Counted from the first letter of the stretch, positions 53,029-63,258 are shown. The stretch: DNA of 64,000 nucleotides from Pseudo-nitzschia pungens (GCA_037355855.1 CM074765.1:1488001-1552000), one strand, 5' to 3'. Translations and numbers: made by a program. The notes: generated from the sequence alone by a model not told the origin.

Positions 53029-54180
53029 ATGGTGGATCCGGCAGATATTGAAGCGAAAGCCCGTCGAAAGCTCCAGCTCTCTAGAAAACTTAGAGAGAAG
53101 AGGAGGGAGGCATCCCATCCCAGCAATGGAGGGTGTAGGGGCTTTGAAGAATGGTACCGGAGACAACAGATCCAAAAATTCCAAGATGGGGAAGAAATAG
53201 AGGTGTCAGAAGCGTCAATTTACCGGTGGATGAGCAATGGTGTTCAGCGCTGTCGAATGAATGGAAACAAAGATAAAACAGCGCTTGTTGGCAGGGATCT
53301 TAGTCTGCTCGTGTTCTGTCTTATTGTTTGGCCTCAATCCACACTTGACGAGATGGCAATGTTTATTTACAACGAGGGGGGAGGAATCTACAGTCGACAG
53401 CTCCTCTCGCACCGGTTACAAGAGCTCAATGTAACACAGAAAAAGGCTAGTATCGAATCTTACCGGGCTTACACTGCAGCGAACAGGAGGAAGGAATGGT
53501 TGTTCTGGAACAGACCATTGCCATCTGGCATTGCTGGCATCCCCAGAAAGCGCCTCATCGATATAGACGAGTTTGCCATGGAAACACGAAGACTCAATCG
53601 CAGCAAGGCTTGGGCAGTTAGATTTCGAAGAGTTCGTAATATCGGCAATTACACTAAAGGGCACAAACTTACTGTTATTATTGCTGTGGAGGCTGGAGAT
53701 CCCACTGTACCCAACAATTTGACAGGGAGCATTGCTCATCCTCGTCGGTGGATTCGCGTCACTAGGGAAGCAGGAACAACAGCCGACAATTTTGCCTCTT
53801 TTGTAGACAGTATCTGCTCTTCTTTTGAAGGAGAGCGGCGAGTGCCACAAACAGACGACTGGAGAGTGTTTATGTGGGACAACTTGAGCAGCCACTCTGC
53901 GCCGGTTGTTTACAATACCATTTTGGACAGGGAAGGACCGACGCGATTCGACATTGTCCCCCGACCTCCCTATCAGCCCAAGTATGGACCGACAGAGTAT
54001 ATTATTTGTCAGCTAGTGAACTATCTGAAGATTAATACGAGAGGGGAGCTAGACCTCCCTGATTTAGAGCAGCAAATCCTACAAGCAGCAGCAGCAATCG
54101 GTCCATTCGACGGGACGTTTGCTCACTGTGGATACAGCGAGGATGGTACCTACCCCGGCGTTGTAATAGAGCAGCGCTGA
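53029..54180 (+). CDS. IS630/Tc1/mariner-superfamily DDE transposase
   Basis: From ATG 53029 the protein has 383 residues. The frame continues upstream only from a TTG inside the terminal repeat. The N-terminus is basic and helical (AKARRKLQLSRKLREKRREA), followed by a helix-turn-helix-like region (VSEASIYRWMSNGVQRC and LDEMAMFIYNEGGGIYSRQLLSHRLQEL). This fits DNA binding followed by a winged-helix in Tc1-like enzymes. The catalytic triad is likely the Asp in RLIDIDEFAM, the Asp in FMWDNLSSHSAPV and the Glu in YGPTEYIICQL. These match the order and spacing of the DD(D/E) family. It cuts and pastes its element at TA sites. The C-terminal block GPFDGTFAHCGYSEDGTYPG survives as a remnant at 28805-28880. 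Confidence 0.85.
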   Translation: MVDPADIEAKARRKLQLSRKLREKRREASHPSNGGCRGFEEWYRRQQIQKFQDGEEIEVSEASIYRWMSNGVQRCRMNGNKDKTALVGRDLSLLVFCLIVWPQSTLDEMAMFIYNEGGGIYSRQLLSHRLQELNVTQKKASIESYRAYTAANRRKEWLFWNRPLPSGIAGIPRKRLIDIDEFAMETRRLNRSKAWAVRFRRVRNIGNYTKGHKLTVIIAVEAGDPTVPNNLTGSIAHPRRWIRVTREAGTTADNFASFVDSICSSFEGERRVPQTDDWRVFMWDNLSSHSAPVVYNTILDREGPTRFDIVPRPPYQPKYGPTEYIICQLVNYLKINTRGELDLPDLEQQILQAAAAIGPFDGTFAHCGYSEDGTYPGVVIEQR

Positions 54181-54939
54181 GCGCCATTGTCGATTGTTGA
54201 TTGTCGCGTCTCCACCAGAAGATTGTCGATTGTCGAGTCTCCACCAGCGTCTCCACCATTGTCGATTGTCGATTTTGGTTGTATTTCTTAGAGGTGGTTT
54301 AGTGGATTGCTTTTGCAGAGTTGCAAAATTAGAAATAATGAATTAGTGTTGCTCCAGTTTGCTCCAGTTTATTTGTAATAGGTTTTCGATTGTACCCAAT
54401 AGCGCCGCCGGCAGTGTCACTCCCACAGCTAAGTATCGAACACTTGTGGGAATCGATTATATTCATCTCTATTGGTGGATATCGAACATAGGTACAATAG
54501 AAAACCTTGGACGTCCGGATGGTGGGATTGAAGTCGGCGGACGCCGCAAAGTATAGAAGAACTCCTGGGATTGAAGTCGGCGGACGCGTCCAAGTATAGA
54601 AGAACTGCTGGGACTCATAGGTGTTGGACCTCTCTTTAGCTATTCTAGGTCTACAAGTCTGGATATCAAACATACCAGTACACGAAAGTCCGGAACGCAA
54701 ACACGAATGGATCAATCGATCCACTCCAGCAAACAGCAGCAAACAGCAGAAAACAACAGCAAGCAGCAGCAAGCAGCAGCAAGCAACAGCTCATAATTTT
54801 GCTGCTGGCAACATCTAAAAACCACACCTTGTCCCCAGCAGGAACAGTCGACAATCTACATCTACAGCAATCTACAACCAACCGGCAATGGCGACACGAC
54901 AATTTACAGCTAATCATAGATAATTACTAATAATACGAT
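54181..54939. other. Convergent spacer of the Tc1/mariner element
   Basis: The spacer between the two stop codons contains repeated GATTGTCGATTGTCG units, a tandem TTGAAGTCGGCGGACGC.AAGTATAGAAGAACT block (about 54527-54604) and AGCAGCAAGCAGC repeats (54730-54790). Most of it is shared with 28890-29520 in the non-autonomous element. No gene is seen. Confidence 0.6.
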
Positions 54940-56793
54940 TTATTTTTTGTCTTTCGCCGGAATCTTCTGGCGCTTGCACCAGTCCACCATCTTGGGGAGG
55001 CACTCATCCGGATCTTTCCCACGCTTGGCAAGATCAGTTGCCTTGCGCTTGATCCGGGAAGCTTCTGCTGAATCATTTTCAGCAGTAAGAGTGTCTCCCA
55101 AGTGATCGAGGATCTCCAAGGTGGGCTGGGAGTTCTCCTGGAAGTCGGCTTTCTCATTGGCTGCTTCCCTCATGGACCGGAGGAAGGGAGGAGTATCACC
55201 CGACAATTCACTTGGTGGAGTACCACTCGACAATTCGGTTGGTGGAGTACCACTCGACAATTCGCGTTCACTCGACAATTTACGGCTTGGTTTGATTGGA
55301 GTACACAACAATTCAGCTCCATCGACGCTGATTGGTTGGACACGAGATCCGATCCCTTCGACAGCACCAGATGGCGTCTCTGAGAACCGGTTCGCCGTAT
55401 TGCTGTTACGGAGGAACCTGGTTGGATCCATTGGATGTTCCTGGAGTCTGTTCCGGTAGAACCTGGAGTCTCCAGTGGGATCCGGAGCGACACCACTCTT
55501 CTCTGCCCGGAGCTGATCGATAGTCTTCCCGTCCTTGGTGGTAGACTTGATAGGCCCGAGTTCATCCTGGAGACACTTCTTCACTTTGGCACTTCCAAGA
55601 ACCGGATCCGAAATCATGTCATGGAAGGTGGATGCATGAGTGTCACGGACAATCTGTTCCTTGGAAGCTGTTGGATTAGACAGATACTGCTCATTCGCGT
55701 TAGCAGCATATCTGTCTTCCCAATGCTGGAGGAACTTGGATGTGTTGATTTCTTCGTCGGAGTCATCGAACTCGCTCTTCGGATCCACTGAATCAGCAAT
55801 TGCCTTCCTCTCAGTTTCAGTGAATGTGACGTCACAGTTACAGTTGCATACATCGCAGCGACGGCAGTTTCCCTGATTGTTGAGGTATTTGTATCCAGAT
55901 TGGGTAGCAAATTGACACCCCCCACAATTGCCACCATCCGGGGAGTGCAAACAGTGGATCTTGAAACAGAAGCAACCAATCTCGCGTTCTTTCTTTCTTG
56001 GCTTCCGGGGCTTTTTGGTTGCTTGCTGAGCGCTTTTCGACTTGGCATTGTATTGTCGGAGCTTCTTCTGGTGTTCATTATCGATCTCCTGGTTAATTTC
56101 AACAATTTCTTGTCTACTCTGGAGATGCATGGTGTAGTAATGACCACAACTGGGGCATTCTTTGGAGTGCCTCTTCGCTTTATCAAACTCAATCTGCTCG
56201 TGTGGACGCGATGTGGCAGTTTTCCGGGCCCTGGCGCGTCTCCTGGCAGATTCGGCTGCAGCAGCTTCCTTCTTGGCAAGTACCTTGTCCAACTCAACAA
56301 TATACATCTCATCCAGTTTGTTAAGCAACAAAATCGCCTCAGGAGTCTTTCTGTTGGAAGGACGTGTCTTGGGAGCTTTGACAGACGCAGTCAACTCCTT
56401 GTAGATCCAGAGCTGCTTCATGGCTTCAGCAAGTTGCATAGCAACGTACTTCGTACCCCAATGGATCTTTTTACAGCGTTTGGAGGTCCCTTTGCTATCG
56501 ATACAGCGCTTTTGGAGGGTCAAAAGAGCAGTCTTGGCATCATTGTCGACAAGAGGGGACAAATCAGTCTTGGTGAAGTCATCAAGCTGTCCAATTTTGA
56601 CAGGTAAGGTGTATGGAAGTCGATTATCCAAGAGATTGTAAATCTCATGGTAATGGATTTGGGGATCCTTGGCTTTCTTCTCGTCCGAGCTGAAGAGACT
56701 ATCGTCGGATGAGTCGGACTCCAACAATTCACTCGGGACGTGTCCAAAAGTCTTGCTGAGAGCAGAAGGGGCCTTTTTGTCGAAGATTGGCAT
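54940..56793 (-). CDS. Second gene of the transposon: Cys-rich 617-residue protein, unknown function
   Basis: The intact frame starts at ATG 56793 and ends 759 bp from the transposase stop, tail-to-tail. An acidic Ser-rich head (LLESDSSDDSLFSSDEKKA) precedes a helical region. A basic, Ala-rich helix (AKKEAAAAESARRRARARKTA) follows. KECPSCGHYYTMH and a dense Cys cluster (GCFCFKIHCLHSP..GNCGGCQF, then NCRRCDVCNCNC) could bind zinc. The C-terminal third has three TPPxELS repeats and a basic end (DWCKRQKIPAKDKK). The final codons survive in the non-autonomous relative at about 29530-29590. It may be a DNA- or transposase-binding accessory protein, or a captured host gene. No family is recognised. 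Confidence 0.65.
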   Translation of the reverse strand: MPIFDKKAPSALSKTFGHVPSELLESDSSDDSLFSSDEKKAKDPQIHYHEIYNLLDNRLPYTLPVKIGQLDDFTKTDLSPLVDNDAKTALLTLQKRCIDSKGTSKRCKKIHWGTKYVAMQLAEAMKQLWIYKELTASVKAPKTRPSNRKTPEAILLLNKLDEMYIVELDKVLAKKEAAAAESARRRARARKTATSRPHEQIEFDKAKRHSKECPSCGHYYTMHLQSRQEIVEINQEIDNEHQKKLRQYNAKSKSAQQATKKPRKPRKKEREIGCFCFKIHCLHSPDGGNCGGCQFATQSGYKYLNNQGNCRRCDVCNCNCDVTFTETERKAIADSVDPKSEFDDSDEEINTSKFLQHWEDRYAANANEQYLSNPTASKEQIVRDTHASTFHDMISDPVLGSAKVKKCLQDELGPIKSTTKDGKTIDQLRAEKSGVAPDPTGDSRFYRNRLQEHPMDPTRFLRNSNTANRFSETPSGAVEGIGSRVQPISVDGAELLCTPIKPSRKLSSERELSSGTPPTELSSGTPPSELSGDTPPFLRSMREAANEKADFQENSQPTLEILDHLGDTLTAENDSAEASRIKRKATDLAKRGKDPDECLPKMVDWCKRQKIPAKDKK

Positions 56794-57361
56794 GGTTTCA
56801 GAGCTAATTTGGAGGAGATTTTAGTGCAGTTGCAGAGGATTCCAAGGTAGGTACTTTCAATCGATCAGACTGAATACTGTGGTGGATTGTCGAGTCTCGA
56901 TTGCCGTGTTATTTCGATCGCATCGATCGATCGATTTCCCCTCTGCTGAATTCCTCTCTGTTTCTCAGCTCCCCTCTGCTCTCCCTCCAATGACGCAAGA
57001 TCAACCTCCCCCATCCAAGACAGTGGCAATAATTGCAAGTGTGATACCATCTTGCTCTGGATTGCTGTTGTTGTGGATAGAGCCACATTTTGGAAGGCCG
57101 AAGCCCGGAAAAAGAACTTTCGTTGTAAGTTGCGAACACCAAAAATAGATGATTTTGAAGAGTTTAGTAAGGCACTCGAACAATGGGTTTCCACTAACAA
57201 AAGACCATACGATAAAGGGTTATAGGAATTTATCTATTACAGAGATAATTTTTATTTAAGGTATGTTCTCCTACCCGGTCCATTGGTGGTTGACTGGCGT
57301 TCCATTGGTTCTAATTTCAGTGCACCACTCGTGATTCTCAATTGTTGTCGGACTCGTAGTA

Positions 57362-57624
57362 CTGAATCTTTCTTCGGATACTGATGTAGTTACTAGGAGT
57401 ATACATGTCCAGCACGGTACGTATGGTAGCAAATTAAAGAAAAACTGAACGTCGTTTCTTTCAACCTTCTCAGAAAACTTGACCGAGACGAAATGGGAGA
57501 CAGAATGGAATGTCCACCGTGTGCTCAATTGTTTTACAGTTGCCATTTATTGTCGTTCCTTCTCGAGCCCTCCGTCCAATATTTGGAAAGGACAAGAAGG
57601 GCCGCCTTATTGAATTGATACAAA
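57362..57624 (+). promoter_or_regulatory. Leader region of the plastid-type unknown gene
   Basis: Only about 263 bp separate the transposon end from the next start codon, so the insertion probably sits in or near this gene's promoter. No specific element is seen. Confidence 0.4.
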
Positions 57625-58710
57625 ATGCCGAGTATTCTGCTGGGACTGCTGCTGCTCCTATTACCGAGAAACCCACTCTCGAGTTTTGGACCGGCACGAA
57701 AACATCGGCGCCACTCCCCGGCGCGGTGGATGACGATGATAATCGTTGCGGCGGCGGCAGCGGGGACAACCCTGATTGGACTCGGCGAAATGCAGAACAC
57801 AGCTCCCACGGCAGCGCTGGCGCTCTCGCTCTCCCCGCTCGGAAGCGGCGAGGCCTTTCTCTCCCGCCTCCAGACCGCCCAGTGCGCTCTGCAGGTGTCG
57901 GTGGGACGGATCCCCGGAACGGCCATGCCCCCCGAGTGGGCGGCCTCCGGGGCCAAGCTCGGGTTCCCACTGGAGGTGGAATTTTGCAACGAGTCCTGTG
58001 CCAGCTACGACATGACCAAGGAGCGCCTGCTCCGGGGATCGTCGTCGTCACCGGTACGGGCCGTCGAACCCCTCAATGATCCGACGTTTGTGTCGACCGA
58101 GGGACTGCAAACCATCAAGGTCACCGAGGGAGCCTACGGCTGCGAGGTCCAGAACCTCCAAGCCCAGCAGTACGGCCTGCGGTTCTTCCTGGACTTTCCC
58201 GAGGGGGCCAAACGGAACGACGTCGAGCTGCCGGCGGAACGCATCTATTTCATCACCTCCTGTTGGATCCGGGACGAGGTGGCCCTGGAACGGGCCCGGA
58301 AACGACACGAGCAGCTGGTCGGTCGCTGGAAAGAGCTCCGAAATGAGCTGGCGACACTCTCGTCGGAACCAAAGGGACTCTTGGGGAGGGTGGCAAGCCT
58401 GCGAAAAATGACGACGTGCGTCGAACAGAAAAAGATGGTGGAAGGCCAGCTCGCCGAGCTGGAACAGGCCTATCCTTTGGACGAGTCGGACCTAGTGGTG
58501 ACCGAAACGAGGCGGGGCCGGCAGTTTGTGGAAGGCCCCAAGGGTCTGGTCTTTGCGAGGGACGGCGTCATTGCGGTCAAGCGCTATCGTGGGGCGATGG
58601 AAACCCGGGAGCAATACCACTGGGTTGGAACCTTTTCGGTTGTCGAATTCTTTGAAGATCTGGAAGAGGAAGAGGACCGATCGGGACCGGACGACAACGA
58701 TCCTCGGTGA
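57625..58710 (+). CDS. Probable plastid (thylakoid-associated) protein of unknown function
   Basis: The gene encodes 361 residues from ATG 57625. A Leu-rich signal peptide (MPSILLGLLLLLLP) is followed by SSFGPARKHRR, a Ser-Phe-Gly-Pro site then basic residues, as in bipartite plastid presequences. A second hydrophobic stretch (MTMIIVAAAAAGTTLIG) could be a thylakoid transfer signal or an anchor. Conserved-looking blocks are KLGFPLEVEFCNESCASYDMTKERLL and TEGAYGCEVQNLQAQQYGLRFFLDFPEGAKRNDVELPAERIYFITSCW. A coiled-coil-like segment (RARKRHEQLVGRWKELRNELATL) and a final GLVFARDGVIAVKRYRG..MET..YHWVGTFSV block follow. No family is recognised. The end is acidic. The protein-like organisation makes coding very likely. 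Confidence 0.68.
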   Translation: MPSILLGLLLLLLPRNPLSSFGPARKHRRHSPARWMTMIIVAAAAAGTTLIGLGEMQNTAPTAALALSLSPLGSGEAFLSRLQTAQCALQVSVGRIPGTAMPPEWAASGAKLGFPLEVEFCNESCASYDMTKERLLRGSSSSPVRAVEPLNDPTFVSTEGLQTIKVTEGAYGCEVQNLQAQQYGLRFFLDFPEGAKRNDVELPAERIYFITSCWIRDEVALERARKRHEQLVGRWKELRNELATLSSEPKGLLGRVASLRKMTTCVEQKKMVEGQLAELEQAYPLDESDLVVTETRRGRQFVEGPKGLVFARDGVIAVKRYRGAMETREQYHWVGTFSVVEFFEDLEEEEDRSGPDDNDPR

Positions 58711-60246
58711 GGAGCTTGCTACGACCGAGGAACAGGGGGGAATATACCGACTGGTGCTCTATTTGCCAAGCTTCGTATTTTGCCAGCACAACGACAGCCG
58801 CCGGAAGTGAGAGAACAAGGAGTGCAATCGGAGAAAAGCGATCGGAGATACTGACTTAGGGTGCCCACCTGAAAGGTGCAGCACAGATCGGCAAAACGTT
58901 AGAGAAAATCTCAGCAGTGCAATCTTCTTTCGCGCTTTGCCAGTGACCTTGAAAAGGAGTTACTTTGCCCCGCACGGGCTGCGCAATAGGAGGCTCTAAC
59001 AAGAGAGTAGTGTTGGACTCTCCTATCATGCAAGAGATGAAAACATCTTTGAAGCTCAAACAACTATAACTCTTTGTTCTTCAAAGTAGAGGTTTTCATA
59101 AATGTTCTCTCAAGAGAACCACAGAATACTTAGCAGCATTATACCTTTCCATCTGTCCTTTTCTTGCTCCCAACATTTCAATTCTATTTTGGGTAAAGAA
59201 TGACACTCAGTTAATTCTTGGCTCCTTCGACGTCATTTGAGAACAAGAATATTACTACACGTAGTAGGAATATTGGTTTTTCTCAAGACACAATATACCA
59301 TCCAAAAAAATATGTTAATATTTAGGGAAGTAACTGGAAAATGACATGTTACAACCTGATCAGATCACACTCCTCAAAGCAAGAAGGGGGGATGGGAGCT
59401 CCTGAGTCCTCCTGAGTCCTCCTTCTAGCTAATTACAACTACATTATTTAGAGAAGACCAGTCAGCATTATCATCAATGCTTTATTTCAATACCATGCAA
59501 GACAAAAGGTAAATTTGGAAATCAACACATGCACCAACACTACTATTATGGTTTATCGTTGCAGTCCAGATCCGAGATTTTAACTTGGTGGCATATGAAA
59601 ATCCCACTTCTTCAAACCGAACGCACCACTTTTTTCAATTTTCAATCAATCCTTCAATCAATCATTTTTTCTGTTTTTTTGCTCTTTTGCATGAAGCGTG
59701 CCATACTAATTTGCAGTTACATCTACAGGCCATCCCGGCTCAAAGCTGTCACTCAAAAAAAAGACCCATTTTTTGCCCTTTTCCTCCATTCCGGAGCTAA
59801 CCAAGGGAAGAATAAGCAATGGTGTTAAAATTGAATGTAGAGCATTGTAGAGTAGAGTGTTAGCTAACAGATGATGTCTTTGCTTTGAACAGAGGTGGTG
59901 TATGTGCGGAGTTATCACTAAACGCAAAGATGCTGTCACTCAACGTGATCCATTTTGGTAAAAGTGATCCATTTAAAAAAAAATTGACGGGTGAGATCTT
60001 ACTCGTGCCGTAGGAAGATGTTGGTCTCATTATTCCAATCTTCAAACTCAGAGATTGTTCATGCCCGTTAAGAATATTATTTAAAGTAACCTTACTGTAA
60101 ATTCGAACTAACGCATCATAATTGTAGTTACGGTAAGATCGTGTGACAACAAGCTTCAGAATCTATTGGTTTGTCAGCCAATTCTTTATGTTCTTTCAAC
60201 CTGTGGCTCTCGTTTGTCCTCACTGGTAGTAGTATTAGTCAGCAGC
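58711..60246. other. AT-rich intergenic region
   Basis: No gene is supported. A 67-codon minus-strand frame at 58856-59059 (core GKVTPFQGHWQSAKEDC) looks like a fragment of coding or repeat DNA but has no recognisable partner. TCCTGAGTCC repeats lie near 59400-59425. Confidence 0.45.
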
Positions 60247-60777
60247 ATGGAAGCGTTTGAAACGTTCAATGAAAGTAGCGCCGAAATCGATGAACTCAGT
60301 TTCAAAAGACATAAAATACCATCGACAATAGCAATCAGCATCATGCCTGGAGTAGGAGGTGGTAGGAAGAATGGGTGTTCCAACTACTCAGACCCCAAGC
60401 TGAGGAACTTGTTCTGTGTGATGAAGGATATCCTACCAATCGGACCTTATGAGTGGCAGCAAGTTGCAAATGATCACTCTGAAGACTTCCCTGGAAGAGA
60501 CGTCGATTCGATTTGTAGGAAGTATGCTTCTTGCCACAAAAGATCTGTTCCAACTGGAGATCCAAGCTGTCCTTGGTATGTAAAGGAGGCAAAGAGTATC
60601 AAGTACTTGATTGGTAAAAAGGCTGAGCTTGGAGATGGTGAAGAGATCTTTGACCTTGAAGCCAGAACTTTTGGTCCGACAACTCGTGCTGATCCTCCAC
60701 TTGGTCAACCTTCTCACCAGTTTGATGAAGATCAACAACCACCTACCCCCCATGGAGGCCCTTCAAGCTTGTATTAA
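60247..60777 (+). CDS. Myb/SANT-like protein of a Harbinger-type transposon (frameshifted 3' end)
   Basis: Starting at ATG 60247 the frame gives 176 residues. The core (GGGRKNGCSNYSDPKLRNLFCVMKDILPIGPYEWQQVANDH...RDVDSICRKYASCHKR) is a Myb/SANT-like DNA-binding domain of the kind found beside PIF/Harbinger transposases. It stops early with PPTPHGGPSSLY. In the next frame the sequence continues MEALQACINGAVRSLSGSKKRKRRHH, a nuclear-localisation-like end, to 60868. A one-base change in the C6 run at 60746-60751 would explain the switch. The gene is probably inactivated at its 3' end or carries a recent slip. The decayed transposase lies beyond it on the opposite strand, convergent, as in Harbinger elements. 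Confidence 0.65.
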   Translation: MEAFETFNESSAEIDELSFKRHKIPSTIAISIMPGVGGGRKNGCSNYSDPKLRNLFCVMKDILPIGPYEWQQVANDHSEDFPGRDVDSICRKYASCHKRSVPTGDPSCPWYVKEAKSIKYLIGKKAELGDGEEIFDLEARTFGPTTRADPPLGQPSHQFDEDQQPPTPHGGPSSLY

Positions 60778-61118
60778 TGGTGCTGTTCGATCTCTTAGTG
60801 GTTCAAAAAAGAGAAAGCGTCGCCATCATAGTGACAGTAGTAGCGACTCTGATGATAGTATCCTCTAGCAATAACTCCTCTAGTAGTAGCAAGAAGAATA
60901 AGTTAAAACAGTAAATGGTAACAAAGAACAAAAATAAAGCAGTCTACAAGAGTGTCCAATAATTTTGCTCCAGAGCACCTCCACGGTCACAATTTACTGT
61001 TTTGGTGGGATTCGTCCATAGTATTTTCAAATCGCTGTAGTCCTATTCCTCTGTCAAGAGCATGTGTGAGTATTTTGTTGTTGCTGTTAAGGGTTTGTTA
61101 TAGATTTAAGAAATCGAT

Positions 61119-62700
61119 TTAAGAAATCAAGTCATTTGCAGTAGCACTTGGGACCAACCCATAAGAGAAGAACCCTTTCGTCTTGCTCAGAAAAGTGTTC
61201 AGAATGGTATTAGCCTGTACCTTGCTGGTTTGAAAGTTGTAGAGGAGAACCATAAGGTGAATGATGATCTTCCTCTCTCCAAGCTCTTCTAGAAAAAGTG
61301 GGTCCTTGAGCCGGGGGAAGCCTCCTTGGATCTGTCTCATCCCCCACTCAGAGAGTTGGCAAATGCTAGTTGCCGCTCGATTGAGTACAACTCCTTCTTG
61401 ACTTGGTGGGTCCGACTGACTGCTTTTGATTAGGAAGTCTTTTTTCTCTCAAATTAAAGGCAGAGTTCACAACAACCTTAGCCCCATAGAGGTCATACAT
61501 CTGTTCCATCTTGTTGTATATGCCGTAGTCAGCCTGAGTACTATCATGCCAACATCCTGGAGCATTCAAAAAACGCACGCCCGGATCCTTCCATCCGGAG
61601 CAAAAAGGAGAACAGAGTTGATGTAAGTGCGGAGAACAGAGTTGATGTAAGTGGCAGAAGTCCATCCATTGTAGGACTTGTTCTGTTTTGTCCAGTTTCC
61701 AGACTTCTGCAAATGGAGTTTAAGCCCATCACAAGCAGCCCAGACTTGGTGTTGACATAAGACAGGATACTTTGAAGCAAGAGCTGCAATGTAGGCAACT
61801 TTACAACAGCAACAGGAACATTATGGAAAAAAGACTTTTCTGGAAAATTTCCATTTTCATGGGCGCGACTACTCTCAAAAAAATCTTAGGGCAATAACGG
61901 CTCTTCTATATTTTTAATAATTAAAGAAGAGCGACGACCATAATTTAACGGTCTTCAACCGTCATCTTTGTCCTCAAAAAACGATTGTCCTCAAAACGTG
62001 TCCTCAACGATTTTGTCCTCAACAGACTGTCCTCAACCATTTTGTCCTCAACAATTATGTCCTCAACGTTTTGTCCTCAACCTCAATGTTGAAGTCATAG
62101 AGGTTGAGGACAAAACGTTGAGGACATAATTGTTGAGGACAAAATGGTTGAGGACAAAATGGTTGAGGACAGTCTGTTGAGGACAAAATCGTTGAGGACA
62201 CGTTTTGAGGACAGTTTTGAGGACAGTTTTGAGGACAGTTTTGAGGACACTCTAAATACTCGTACATCCAGCCGTTAAAGTGTATATTTAACAAAAAACA
62301 GCCGTTAAAAATTACATCGTTAAAAATTACATCAATTTTACGCGCATGAATATAGAAATTTTTCTCAAAAAAAACTTTTTTCCATAATGTTCCAGGATTA
62401 GTTTGCAGAGCACAAAGCAGGAGCCTACGAGAGAACTTGAGCCATTTGTACATGGGAGTTGATGTTAGTAATCCAAACGCCATTCTCAATCCCCTTGCCA
62501 TGGATCCACAAGTCCTGAACCCAAACAAGACAAGTCCGAGTGCTCCTACTGTATTGAAGTCTCTTTTTCTCCCACTGTTCTGTCTCTTAAACTTCTGAAT
62601 GGATCCTTCAGTAACATCATAGGTATACTGATCATAGAGGGGAGCAAAGACACCAGGCAACTCTCTGAATCCAAGGTGATTCACACCACAGCAGTTTAGA
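61119..62700 (-). pseudogene. PIF/Harbinger-type transposase, frameshifted and interrupted
   Basis: On the minus strand, pieces in order are: GVNHLGFRELPGVFAPLYD...FGFRTCGSMARGLRMAFGLL...LLLCALQTNP (62690-62394); a 579-bp insertion (61815-62393); then KVAYIAALASKYPVLC...WAACDGLKLHLQKSGNW...NGWTSATYINSVL. After a frame change come FLNAPGCWHDSTQADYG and AKVVVNSAFN, and finally RQIQGGFPRLKDPLFLEELGERKI. The ACDG, GCWHDS and later blocks match the DDE_4 nuclease layout. A 24-bp tandem duplication (61615-61660) doubles TYINSVL. Several frame breaks and an in-frame stop make this a pseudogene. Excising the insertion exactly restores frame at ALQTNP...KVAYIA. Confidence 0.75.
61815..62393. mobile_element. 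579-bp non-autonomous insertion with 19-bp ends and a central hairpin
   Basis: Perfect inverted ends GGAACATTATGGAAAAAAG lie at 61815-61833 and, reversed, at 62375-62393. It has no ORF. The centre is a near-perfect hairpin (arms 61986-62084 and 62100-62213, loop about 15 nt) built of repeated TTGAGGACA units every 11-15 bp; the right arm has one extra 15-bp unit. Flanks are GCAACA and AGGATT with no visible target duplication. It interrupts the Harbinger-like transposase, so it inserted later. Confidence 0.75.
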
Positions 62701-63258
62701 AGTGCTAGCTCGTTTCTGGATCAAAACATGTACATAAAAGGAGATGAAGCATATCTCCTAATGGCAACTTGTGGTGTTCGCCGGTCCCTTTTTGTTCAAT
62801 CCTTATCCGATAGCAATAAGTTTATTGTAGTCGACAGCTATGTGCTTGTCGTAGTAGTAGTAGAAGTACAGTATCTCTAGAGACATGGTGTATCCGGAGA
62901 ATATACTATGAGCGTTGCTCCTATTGGAGAGCAAACAATGCTCTCTTGTTGAGGATAGCAAGCTGTCAAAATTTTGGATTTTGGTCGAGAAGGGGAGGAA
63001 TGCAAATTTTTATATGTATTAAAAGTCATTCGGGGAAGAATCCTAATATGTGTGCACATTAACTATGATTTCGGGAATCACTCAATCAATAAGGAACAAA
63101 CAAGATACGAGGTACGAGTGCTTTCCGAGAGTTCCTTTCCCAACAAAAAAAATCGAACTTTTCATTCTACCGGTAAGTTACCGTACAGAAAAGAGTTTTA
63201 CACAGATGATACAATTACTACGCGTCCGTTAAATACTGTAATGGAATACGAAAAAATA
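62701..63258. other. AT-rich region right of the Harbinger-like remnant
   Basis: No gene is supported. It may hold the outer end of the Harbinger element, but no terminal repeat pairing with the left side (before 60247) could be found. Confidence 0.4.

Larger units (their letters stand above)
52749..57361. mobile_element. Tc1/mariner-type DNA transposon with two convergent genes and TA duplication
   Basis: The element proper is 52751-57359 (4,609 bp), flanked by TA at 52749-52750 and 57360-57361. The terminal inverted repeats begin CTACGAGTCCGACAACAATT. They match for about the first 100 bp, diverge for about 40 bp, then match again to about 230 bp inward. Inside are a DDE transposase (53029-54180, plus) and a second gene (54940-56793, minus) ending tail-to-tail. 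The 760-bp spacer carries AGCAGCAAGCAGC repeats and unique sequence shared with 28900-29520. Both genes are open, so the copy looks young and possibly active. Confidence 0.9.

Noticed and set aside
61976..62240. Regularly spaced TTGAGGACA repeats as a CRISPR array
   Set aside because: The units are 9 bp with 2-6 bp spacers, arranged as an inverted hairpin in a eukaryotic transposon.
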